Assembly: GCA_948144175.1 (NCBI GenBank)
Contig: CANXME010002001.1
Location: 2,666,501-2,730,500 of the forward strand
From: Closterium sp. NIES-65
Taxonomy: Eukaryota; Streptophyta; Zygnematophyceae; Desmidiales; Closteriaceae
Direction of reading: 5' to 3'
Length of the DNA: 64,000 nucleotides
Position 1 is the stretch's first letter, and each line of letters begins with the position of its first letter. The notes below the pieces were generated by a model that worked only from the letters and a program-made list of their open reading frames with translations, did no database searches and was not told the origin of the DNA. This document shows positions 23,302 to 33,747 of this stretch, in pieces. The translations under genes were made by a program, and so were the position numbers.

Positions 23302-24378
23302 CTACGCACTGGCGAGCCTTGAAAGCACCCGGTGGGCAAGCACGACATCTCCAAGGTCGCCGTCGTCGATGAGGAACTTGTTCGGAAAGACGAACGCACC
23401 CATAACCGGATCGTGGGGAATCCTCCGCTCCACGACAGCAAAATGGATCATCTGTTTGACCTTTTCGCACCACTCCTGGTAGTATGGCCTGTTCTGCTCC
23501 GGCTGGCTACTGATTCGCTTGCGACGCTTATCCTGCAGAAGGGGCCATTCGATCTGCAATGTGGTGTAGGGTTGGGTGGATGGTTTATGAGGAGGGTAGG
23601 TTACGGGTAAATGAGGCAACTGAATGCGGTGATGCAGTCGTCACTATCTACATAACTGCAAAGGCCTAATCGACTAGGGTTTTAGCTGAAGTACAGGCAA
23701 GGGGTTAAGGGGATGAGGCATGGGGGTACAAACATATATCTACATCCTTACCGAAAACAGGCCCCATGCCACCATGCGGCTCTTGAACTTGGTGAACACC
23801 GCCCCGCCCCTCTTGAAGGAGAGTTTGAACGCATAAGCGAACAAGGGGTTGCTGAAGGGTGTCCCGGTGGCCTTGTCAAAGTGCCAGTTGAGGGCCCACT
23901 GTTCTGCTTTTTGGCAGGGAGGGTACGGGTTGGAAAGGGTTTTGTAGAGAAATCAAATGGGGGGATGAGAGTCAGGGTGAGCCACATCGCACGGTGATAT
24001 GTAGCTGCCAAGGGGCATATGGTAGGGCATATTGTGTTTTCGAGTTGCACTGCACATACCATCTCTGTACTCGGCTAGGAGTTGATCGTCGTCGAACCAC
24101 GTCGTTAGGTGTAGCTCAGTGGGCAGGCTATCCACGAGATGGCTGTAATCGGCAAGGCCCATGCCGGTGTATGCTGCTGGCCTGAGGGTGGAGTTGATAG
24201 TTGACCTTGTTGAGGACAGCTGGTGGTTGAAGACTCCCATGGTTGACTTGTCATTGTGCAACCACAGCAGCTTCATTGCCTCGAGCCCTTCTGCAGACAA
24301 GTGGACAAAGAACGCTTCGAACACTTCCTCCGGTGCAGGGTAGTACTGTATTTTCTCCGGCGGGTTCAGAAACATGAG
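23302..24378 (-). pseudogene. gene E, C-terminal exons (unrecognised protein)
   Basis: Three exons with matching phases on the minus strand. 24378-24060 runs from LMFLNPPEKIQYY to LLAEYRD and ends at a GTATGT donor. 23906-23752 runs from AEQWALNWHFDKATG to MVAWGLFS and ends at a GTAAGG donor. The last starts at 23553 (or 23619) with IEWPLLQDKRRKR and ends at TAG 23304-23302. The 1/2 and 0/0 phase fits, clean acceptors and protein-like composition argue for a real gene. No family recognised. It lies just inside the left TIR of D and reads towards it. It is the downstream part of the gene whose other exons lie at 28230-30030 and 40916-41131; the link across the satellite is by phase and orientation only. 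Confidence 0.55.
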
Positions 24379-24517
24379 CTGAGAGCACACTAAGTAGGCT
24401 TTGTTTTGCGCAGGGGTGTAAGGTATACAACACGACATGGAAGAGAGAAACCAGCAGTTATGAGGGTGGCCGCGTGACCATGGGATGGTGACTAGCAACA
24501 CTGTTTGAAATTGCCAC

Positions 24518-27500
24518 GTCACACCCTGCGCCATCCGACACGTCCACCAACAACCCGGCCCACTTGCCACGTCACACCCCCCTACCACAAGCCACGTCAC
24601 CCCCCACCCACCTGACACGCCTCGCTTCGTCATGCGCAGTGGTCACGTGTACCATTTCTAACCGCCACGTCATCCCCAACCCTCACCTTCTGCCACGTCA
24701 CACCCACTTGCATCCGCCATGTCATCCCCAACCCTCACGTTCCGCCACGTCACACCCTCCTTGTCCGCCACGTCCACCAACCAGCCCCACGTGCCACGTC
24801 ACACCCTCCTGCATCCGCCACGTCCACCAACAACCAGCCCCACGTGCCACGTCACACCCTCCCACCCCATGCCACGTCACCCCCCACCCACCTGACACGC
24901 GTCGCCTCGTCACGCGCCGCTCCCGTGTACCATTCCAAACCGCCACGTCAACCCCAACCCTCACATTCTGCCACGTCACACCCTTTTGCATCCGCCAACA
25001 ACCCGCCCTACTTGCCACGTCACACCCCCCACCAAGAGCCTCGTCACCCCCCACCCACCTGAAACGCCTCGCGCCGTCATGCGCCGCTCACGTGTACCCT
25101 TTTAGGGTGCCACGTCATCCCCAACCCTCACCTTCCGCCACGTCACACCCATATGCATCTGTCATGTCATCCCCCACCCTCACCTTCCGCCACGTCACAC
25201 CCTCCTGCATCCGCCACGTCCACCAACCAGCCCCAAGTGCCACGTCACATCCTCCTTGTCCGCCACGTCCACCAACCAGCCCCACGTGCCACGTCACACC
25301 CTCCTGCATCCGCCACGTCCACCAACAACCAGCCCCACGTGCCACGTCACACCCTCCCACCCCATGCCACGTCACCCCCCACCCACCTGACACGCGTCGC
25401 CTCGTCACGCGCCGCTCCCGTGTACCATTCCAAACCGCCACGTCAACCCCAACCCTCACATTCTGCCACGTCACACCCTTTTGCATCCGCCAACAACCCG
25501 CCCTACTTGCCACGTCACACCCCCCACCAAGAGCCTCGTCACCCCCCACCCACCTGAAACGCCTCGCGCCGTCATGCGCCGCTCACGTGTACCCTTTTAG
25601 GGTGCCACGTCATCCCCAACCCTCACCTTCCGCCACGTCACACCCATATGCATCTGTCATGTCATCCCCCACCCTCACCTTCCGCCACGTCACACCCTCC
25701 TGCATCCGCCACGTCCACCAACCAGCCCCAAGTGCCACGTCACACCCTCCTTGTCCGCCACGTCCACCAACCAGCCCCACGTGCCACGTCACACCCTCCT
25801 GCATCCGCCACGTCCACCAACAACCAGCCCCACGTGCCACGTCACACCCTCCCACCCCATGCCACGTCACCCCCCACCCACCTGACACGCGTCGCCTCGT
25901 CACGCGCCGCTCCCGTGTACCATTCCAAACCGCCACGTCAGCCCCGACCCTCACATTCTGCCACGTCACACCCCCCAGCATCCGCCAACAACCCACCCTA
26001 CTTGCCATGCTACACCCCCCACCAAGAGCCACGTCACCCCCCACCCACCTGAGACGCCTCGCTTCGTCATGCGCCGCTCACGTGTACCCTTTTAGGGTGC
26101 CACGTCATCCCCAACCCTCACCTTCCGCCACGTCACACCCATCTTCATCTGTCACGTCATCCCCCACCCTCACCTTCCGCCACGTCACACCCTTCTGCAT
26201 CCGCCACGTCCACCAACCAGCCCCAAGTGCCACGTCACACCCTCCTTGTCCGCCACGTCCACCAACCAGCCCCACGTGCCACGTCACACCCTCCTGCATC
26301 CGCCACGTCCACCAACAACCAGCCCCACGTGCCACGTCACACCCTCCCACCCCATGCCACGTCACCCCCCACCCACCTGACACGCGTCGCCTCGTCACGC
26401 GCCGCTCCCGTGTACCATTCCAAACCGCCACGTCAGCCCCGACCCTCACATTCTGCCACGTCACACCCCCCAGCATCCGCCAACAACCCGCCCTACTTGC
26501 CATGTTACACCCCCCACCAAGAGCCACGTCACCCCCCACCCACCTGAGACGCCTCGCTTCGTCATGCGCCGCTCACGTGTACCCTTTTAGGGTGCCACGT
26601 CATCCCCAACCCTCACCTTCCGCCACGTCACACCCATCTGCATCTGTCACGTCATCCCCCACCCTCACCTTCCGCCGCGTCACACCCTTCTGCATCCGCC
26701 ACGTCCACCAACCAGCCCCAAGTGCCACGTCACACCCTCCTTGTCCGCCACGTCCACCAACAACCAGCCCCACGTGCCACGTCACACCCTCCCACCCCAT
26801 GCCACGTCACCCCCCACCCACCTGACACGCGTCGCCTCGTCACGCGCCGCTCCCGTGTACCATTCCAAACCGCCACGTCAACCCCAACCCTCACATTCTG
26901 CCACGTCACACCCTTTTGCATCCGCCAACAACCCGCCCTACTTGCCACGTCACACCCCCCACCAAGAGCCTCGTCACCCCCCACCCACCTGAAACGCCTC
27001 GCGCCGTCATGCGCCGCTCACGTGTACCCTTTTAGGGTGCCACGTCATCCCCAACCCTCACCTTCCGCCACGTCACACCCATCTGCATCTGTCACGTCAT
27101 CCCCCACCCTCACCTTCCGCCACGTCACACCCTTCTGCATCCGCCACGTCCACCAACCAGCCCCAAGTGCCACGTCACACCCTCCTTGTCCGCCACGTCC
27201 ACCAACCAGCCCCACGTGCCACGTCACACCCTCCTGCATCCGCCACGTCCACCAACAACCAGCCCCACGTGCCACGTCACACCCTCCCACCCCATGCCAC
27301 GTCACCCCCCACCCACCTGACACGCGTCGCCTCGTCACGCGCCGCTCCCGTGTACCATTCCAAACCGCCACGTCAGCCCCGACCCTCACATTCTGCCACG
27401 TCACACCCCCCAGCATCCGCCAACAACCCGCCCTACTTGCCATGTTACACCCCCCACCAAGAGCCACGTCACCCCCCACCCACCTGAGACGCCTCGCTTC

Positions 27501-28205
27501 GTCATGCGCCGCTCACGTGTACCCTTTTAGGGTGCCACGTCATCCCCAACCCTCACCTTCCGCCACGTCACACCCATCTGCATCTGTCACGTCATCCCCC
27601 ACCCTCACCTTCCGCCACGTCACACCCTTCTGCATCCGCCACGTCCACCAACCAGCCCCAGGTGCCACGTCACACCCTCCTGCATCCGCCACGTCCACCA
27701 ACAACCAGCCCCACGTGCCACGTCACACCCTCCCACCCCATGCCACGTCACCCCCCACCCACCTGACACGCGTCGCCTCGTCACGCGCCGCTCCCGTGTA
27801 CCATTCCAAACCGCCACGTCAGCCCCAACCCCCACATTCTGCCACGTCACACCCCCCAGCATCCGCCAACAACCCGCCCTACTTGCCACGTCACACCCCC
27901 CACCAAGAGCCTCGTCACCCCCCACCCACCTGAAACGCCTCGCGCCGTCATGCGGCACTCCCTTGCACCCTTTCACACTGCCACGTCATATCCCAACCCT
28001 CACCTTTTGCCACGTCACACCCAACCCGCATCCGCCATGTCCACCAACAACCCGCGCCACTTGCCACGTCACACCCACCCACCCCATGCCACGTCACCCC
28101 CCACCCACCTGATACGCGTCGCCTCGTCACGCGCCGCTCCCGTGTTCCCTTCGAAACCGCCACGTCAGCCCCAACCCCGCCCTTGTTGCCACGTCAACCC
28201 CAACC
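24518..28205. repeat. GCCACGTCA-rich satellite, 495-bp higher-order repeat
   Basis: About 3.7 kb made almost wholly of short units ending in GCCACGTCA or CGCCACGTCC. A landmark (CCCTTTTAGGG) recurs at 25104, 25599, 26094, 26589, 27034 and 27529, giving a 495-bp period with one 445-bp unit. The long open frames on both strands (up to 753 codons on +) are by-products of the period and lack any homology. On the minus strand the core reads TGACGTGGC, an ACGT-core element of the kind bound by plant bZIP factors. It lies between two gene E exons and so is probably intronic. Confidence 0.9.
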
Positions 28206-28229
28206 CTCCCCATGTGGCTCGCCACATAC

Positions 28230-30030
28230 CGGGAATGGGTTTGTCTCTTGCAACACTAGCACTCGTGCCTTGTCCACGGCACTCATCGGCGGCGGGGTAC
28301 CAGCCATAGGCAGGGCTGCCGACCCGCCGGCATAGCTGGCAGGTACTCCACGACGCAGGCCGAGCTGTGCAAACATGGCGTACATCTCAGACCGCAGCGC
28401 CTGGAACTCCTCCCGTGTAACAAAATGCTCGTGCTCCGCACTTTCACCTAGGGCACCCATGAGCGGAGGAAAAGGGTGTGAAGAATCCCCCCTCTAGCCA
28501 AGGGGATCAACGTCTTCTGCAGCAGTCCCGTGTGCCCTCACACTATCACGCTGGCGGGAAAAGGGGAGCTCAGGGAAGGAATTGGCATAACTGCCTGCCT
28601 GATGCCCGCGTGAAGGATCGGCGAGAGGGGAGACCGCCCTGCCCCGGACAGGAGAAGCGTGGAGTTGCCGAAATTGGTACGAGGGTGAGGCGAGTGGGGA
28701 CTGCGTGACGGGGGCGGGTGGAGGGGATTCGGATTCCTCTCCTCTTGGCGCGCCTGGTGCCGTCGCAGCGACTATGCTCGGGCCGGCCCATGGCGTGTAG
28801 TACCTTGGTGCTCTGGAGGAGAGCGGTGTAACACTCGCTCTTCCGGCAGCCTTCGTTAGATGCATTGGTTGCACGCTTACGGGCGGCCCAATGCCTGGAA
28901 CGCGAGGGGCTGAGATGTAGAGGGAGCCGGAAAAAAAAAATTAGAGTCGATCGGTTTCAAGGCGGGGCCAGACATGCATGCATATTCAGAAAGGTTTGAA
29001 TCTAGATCGGGTTCAGGGTTGTACTGGTTTGAGACAAGAGGGTTTACCTTGCTTGGCAGATTCGTCGACCTTCTCCTTCCCTGCATGGGAGAAACAATGT
29101 GAAAAGGGTGTTTTTTGGCACGGTTTAGCAGATGGTTCAACACGTCACGCCAATTTTATTGGACACAATGCTCACCTTTCTGCTGTCCCTTCGGTTTTGG
29201 GGCAGCCTGCGCCTTCTCGTTGCCACCTTTCCGCGGGGTGCTTTGGCGGACGCTGCGACGTTTACCGGCAGGTTCTTTCTAGCTGGTACCCACTGGAACC
29301 CCTTTGGCGCGGCCACCCTTTCCTCCTCCATCCCCTTTTGCTCCCTGGCTCCCTTGCTTTTTACCAACCCCTTCACTTTCGACCTTCACCTTACGCGCCT
29401 TCGGTTTGCCCGATGCTTCGCCACGCGCAACGTCAACTGCCCCGCGTTTTCGGGAAGGGCAAGTCTGCCCCCCCTCCTTCCCTGTACCACTCACCCGTCT
29501 GCCACGCCCGCCCCGTCCCTTCAATGGCGCCACATCCTCCTCCTCCTCCTCCTCCTCCTCCTCCTCCTCCTCCTCCTCCTCCTCCTACTCCTCCTCCTCC
29601 TCCTCCTCCTCCTCCTCCTCCTCCTCCTCCTCCTCCTCCTCCTCCTCCTCCTCCTCATCCACATCCTCCTCCTTGTCGTCACCCTGCTCCTCCTCCTCCT
29701 CCTCCTCCTCCTCCTCCTCCTCCTCCTCCTCCTCCTCCTCCTCCTCCTCCTCCTCTGCCTCCTCCTCCTCCTCCTCCTCCTCCTCCTCCTCCTCCTCCTC
29801 CTCCTCCTCCTCCTCCTCCTCCTCTGCCTCCTCCTCCTCCTCCTCCTCCTCCTCCTCCTCCTCCTCCTCCTCCTCCTCCTCCTCCTCCTCCTCCTCTTCG
29901 TCCTCCCCGCCATCATTCTCATCTTTTTCATCCTCCCCAACATCCGCGTCATCCTCCTCCGCTTCCTCTTCATCCTCCTCTCCCTCCGCATCCTCCTCCT
30001 CATCCTCCTCCTCCTCCGCATCACCGGGGT
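28230..30030 (-). pseudogene. gene E, central exons: acidic block then basic block
   Basis: Minus strand. 30030-29176 encodes GDAEEEEDEEEDAEGEEDEE, a long Glu/Asp tract of roughly 160 residues, then a Lys/Arg/Gly-rich tail (APLKGRGGRGRRVSGTGK, KRGAVDVARGEASGKPKARK). A TAG at 29281-29279 interrupts it before KEPAGKRRSVRQSTPRKGG, after which a GTGAGC donor closes the exon. A 33-nt exon (29080-29048, GKEKVDESAKQ) and a longer exon (28909-28230, APRVPGIGPP to QETNPFP) follow in matching phase 1/1/0. The last contains a TAG at 28496 and a SEMYAMFAQLGLRR stretch that may be helical. Charge pattern suggests a nucleic-acid or chromatin interactor, but no domain is recognised. Confidence 0.6.
29529..29897. 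repeat. CTC/GAG trinucleotide tract encoding poly-Glu
   Basis: Near-perfect (TCC)n over about 370 bp with a few interruptions (29585, 29655-29690, 29757, 29824). In the gene E frame on the minus strand it reads GAG, and its flanks keep a Glu/Asp-rich coding character. The long Ser, Leu and Pro frames on + are shadows. Confidence 0.85.
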
Positions 30031-30055
30031 CTTCATGGCCAGTTCAGATGCAGGA

Positions 30056-30086
<31 letters not shown>

Positions 30087-30137
30087 AGGCTAGACAAGCA
30101 AGAGCAAGCGTATATATATGTAACAGTACAAGCAAGG

Positions 30138-32441
30138 TCAAGAGGTGAGCAAGTGAGGCAAGACAGGCACAAGACTCAGCTGAGTATAGAAGCGCTGATG
30201 ATCATAAGGCGCAAGTGCCTTGGTGAAGATATCAGCAGTGTTGGCCTTAGAGGCCACGTACGCAAAACGCAGCTGACCACGCTGCTGTAGCTCACGAGCA
30301 AGGAAGTAGCAAAGAGCAATGTGCTTCGTTCTGTGCTCCAGTCTCAGCTCTCGACACAAGGCCAGCATGGCCTTGTTGTCTACGTACAGCACTGGAGGAG
30401 AACGAGGCGGCTCTCCGAGGTCAGTCAGCAGGTAGGTGAGCCAGCGAAGCTCCAGTGCAGCCATGGCCCCGGCGTAGATCTCAGCCTCACAACTGGAGCC
30501 GAGAACAGAAGACGAGCGGGTAGCCCGCCACGAAACAGAGCCGGAACCGAGGCTGAAGGTGTAACCCTGTGACGACCGCTGCGTAGCCTGGTCGTCAGCC
30601 CAAGAAGCGTCTGCGTGCCCAGTGAGGGCCACTGGACTCTGCCTTCCAAGCACAAGCCCCATGCCCGACGTACTGCACAAGTAGCGCAACACCCTCTTCG
30701 CTGCAGCCATGTGCTCTTGTCGGTGTCTCCCAGGAGCAACATAGCGTGCCAAGATGCTAAGAGGATATGCAAGGTCAGGTCGTGTGCAGGTCATCAGGTA
30801 CATGAGGCAGCCAACAAGCTCTGGGTACGGGCCACTCGACTCTACGGACTCATCCGAAGGCAGAGCTGAGAGCGAGTGGCAAGTAGGCAGAGGAGTGGCC
30901 TGAGGCGAGGAGTACGTGAAGCCGAAGCGCTGAAGGACCTGCTGCACCATGTGTGACTGAGTCAGGGTAATGGTGCGGCGTGCTCTGTCCCGGGTGATCT
31001 GCAAGCCAAGGTAGCTGCGCAGTTCACCCAGGTCTGTGCACGTGTGTCTCTTCTGCAGCTCGGACTTCACGTGGGCGAGTCCAGTAGTGTCAGCTGTGGC
31101 AAAGACCAAGTCGTCGACGTACACGAGGATGTAGAACGACGGCAAAGAAGTGTCGGTGCGCAAAAACAGCGACGGGTCGGCAGTAGAGGGAGCAAACCCA
31201 AGAGCCGCAAGCGTAGTCCTCAGTGTGTCGTGCCACTCACTTGGTGCCTCGCGAAGACCGTAGACTGGCCGCCGGAGGCTCCACTGGGTGCCAGGAGGAA
31301 AAGACGTAGGTGCACGGACCAGTATCCCCACCCCGCTGGCGTGCAGCGTACCACTCACGGAGCTGCTGAGGGGGGGGGATGTCACGAGTGCGCTGCTGCT
31401 GCTGGCGCTGACCACCACCGGAGCGGACCCTCTGCGCAGCGCCACCCCGACCAGCTCCACCTCCTCCGCCACCGCCTCCTCCACCGCCGCCACCTCCGCC
31501 ACCTCCGCTCCCACCGCCATCGCCGCCGCCTCCGCCTCCACTGCCGCCACCGACACCTCCACCCCCGCCACCACCCCCACTGCCACCCCCACTCCCTCCG
31601 CCGCCTCCACCGCCGCCTCCACCGCTCCCGCTAGTGCCTGCAGCGCCCCTGCCCTCCTTGCCCTTGCCAGGGCGGCGTCTCCCGCTAGGGGTAGACGCCG
31701 CACCGACTGACTCAAGCCCAACGAGGTCGGCCGCAGCAGCAGAGGCAACAGAGGGCAAAAGGGGGGAGGGGGAACACCCCTCAAAGATGGGGGTGCGAGG
31801 GTCACCACGAGAGGCTCCTACAGCGACTATGCTCTTCTCCACTGCTAGGAGGGCCTTCTCGAGGAGGTCATCGGTGAGGGTGGTGGGGCAAACTGAGAGG
31901 AACTGGTCCCTGACTACGCGAAGGGAGTCAGGGAGGCGGGTGACTATGTAGTAGAGAGTGATGTACATGGGGGGGGGGGGTTCTTGGCGCAGAACTCAGC
32001 AGGAAGCGCAGCGCGGTAGCGAGTGTCACTAGTGCGGAGGTGCGTAATGAGGTCAGCGACTGTGGGAAAGGCAGCAAGGTCAGGGAAGAGGTACGGTAGC
32101 ATGAGGCGGCTCAGTGCAGCAGTGGCAGGGGAGGAGTAGCGTGCAACTACAGCGTCGTACAAGGTCTGAGCACTCTTGTACTGGCTAAAGTGCGCACGCT
32201 CAGAGGTAGGCAGGTGGCGACGCACAGCAAGACGTGCAGCAGCATCGCGTGTGGCCCACTGTGAGCGAACAGTGGCGTCAGCATCAGTAGCAGGGGCAGG
32301 AGAGGCACCAGAGGTGAGGTCAAAGAGGGAGAGACCGTCTGCCCTATCGCACTGTAGGAAAAGCTGCAGGTCATCTACCCAGACATCAAAGTCAATGGCC
32401 CGACCCTCAGCGTCAAAAGCGAGGACACTAGGGGTAGCCAT
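30138..32441 (-). pseudogene. copia 6 gag fused to RT-RNase H
   Basis: Gag starts at 32441 (MATPSVLAFDAEG). A 12-base homopolymer (31969-31980) breaks the frame before MYITLYYIV. The Gly-rich hinge spans about 31440-31640. Near 31305 the gag CTYV motif is joined to RT at FPPGTQWSL, deleting protease, integrase and the first half of RT (roughly 3.3 kb by comparison with copia 3). From there to 30138 RT (YVDDLVF) and RNase H (HADASWADD, YVDNKAMLAL) stay open, in frame with an alternative reading of the gag hinge. This gives a chance 556-codon chimeric frame. Confidence 0.85.
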
Positions 32442-32499
32442 GACAGCAGTAGACTAGTAGCGCGAACAGTGGGGTAAGGGCAGTGCAGTGACAGAGGCG

Positions 32500-33350
32500 C
32501 TGCTCTTACCGGACAGGGCGGCTCGGGCGGCTTGGCGGCTCGGCAGCTCGGTAGGAAATGCAGCTCGGCGGCTCGGCAGGAACTGCAGCTCGGCGGCTTG
32601 GCTATTCTGCGGCTCGGGCGGCTCGGGCGGCTTGGGCGGCTCAGGCGTCTCGGGCATCTTGGGCGGCTCGGCGGGACGGCGGCTCGGGCGGCTCGGGCGG
32701 CTCAGGCGGCTCGGGCGGCTCAGGTGGCGCTGTGGCTCGGGCGGCTCGGGTGGCGCTGGCGGCTCGGCAGCAGCTCGGCAGGGCCGCGTGAAGGCGAGGT
32801 CGGGGCCAGGAAGGGCGTGCGATGGGACCAGCAGGGGCTGGGCCGCGGCCGGGAAGGGGCGGCGCCGGGGCCGTAGGGTAGGCGACGGGGCCAGCAGAGA
32901 TTGGGCCGGGTCGGGAAGGGCGGCGTCGGGGCCGAGAAAGGGCGGCGCCTGAGCCGGGAAGGGCAGAGACGGGGCCAGCTGGGGCGGGGCCGGGTCGCGA
33001 AGGGCGGCATCGGGGCCGGGAAGGGTAGCGCCGGGGCCGCAAGGAGGCGACGGGGCCGCAGGTAGGCGACGGGGCCGCAGGTAGGCGACGGGGTCGCAGG
33101 TAGGCGACGGGGCCGCAGGTAGGCGTCGGTGCCGCAGGTAGGCGACGGGGCCAGCAAGGGCGGGGCCGGGTTGGGAAGGGCGGCGCGAGGGCCGCGGGGT
33201 AGGCGACGGGGCCGAAAGGGCGGCGAATCGGGGCCGGGAAGGGCGGCTCAAGGGCCGCGGGGTAGGCGATGGGGCCGCTAGGGCGGCGGATCGGGGCCGT
33301 CAAGGGCGGCGCGGCACAGCCGCTAGGGCGGCGCAACACAGTGAAAAAAG
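32500..33350 (-). repeat. GC-rich leader repeats of copia 6
   Basis: Arrays of GGCGGCTCGG (32515-32780) and of GCAGGTAGGCGACGGGGCC (32870-33300). Same architecture as the other leaders but different unit counts. Confidence 0.75.
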
Positions 33351-33453
33351 GGGGAGCGCGACTCGGGCAAGGGTTGAGCGCGCTGCGGGCAGGAAAAAAA
33401 TCGAATCGGTGGGTTTTAAGAACAGTTCCCATGAGGGAACCTGCTCGATACCA

Positions 33454-33585
33454 TGAGAAAACTGAAACGAGAAGGAATGAACTATGAAAGAGTTGGGTAC
33501 AAGTACTAACCCTAATTGGGTTGTACCCCTTATGGGCTACCCCACTATAGCCTACACAATATGCATAAGCTATAATGTTCTGACA
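33454..33585 (-). repeat. LTR shared by copia 6 (5') and copia 7 (3')
   Basis: 132 bp. The primer-binding site of copia 6 lies at 33440-33453, and the polypurine tract of copia 7 (complement of CACCCCCATAGGCAAAG) adjoins the other side at 33586. Confidence 0.85.
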
Positions 33586-33747
33586 CACCCCCATAGGCAA
33601 AGTGGGGGAGAACAAGGGGTCACAAGACCAGTCAAGCAAAGCAAAGCAAAGCAAGCTCAGGGTGGATCACAAAGTCACCACACATTCCGAGCACAAGTTC
33701 AAGGCCACAAGGCCAGTTCACATGCAGGAGTACATATATATAAAAGG

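Larger units (their letters stand above)
30037..33585 (-). mobile_element. Ty1/copia element 6, internally deleted, 3' LTR missing
   Basis: Minus strand, in tandem with copia 7: its 5' LTR (33454-33585) is also the 3' LTR of copia 7. Its 3' end stops at GGCC (about 30037) inside the region that in other copies precedes the polypurine tract, so the 3' LTR is absent and gene E resumes directly. An (AT)n run lies at 30058-30086. A deletion fuses gag to the middle of RT. Confidence 0.85.

Noticed and set aside
24564-26825. 753-codon frame on the + strand
   Set aside because: It runs through the 495-bp satellite, repeats with that period, and equally long frames exist on the opposite strand; no protein-like composition.
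24518-28205. CRISPR-like regular repeat array
   Set aside because: Spacers are themselves repetitive, units vary in length, and the context is a eukaryotic transposon.
29304-30290. Long Ser-, Leu- and Pro-rich frames on +
   Set aside because: Shadows of the (TCC)n tract; the Glu frame on the minus strand has coding flanks, these do not.
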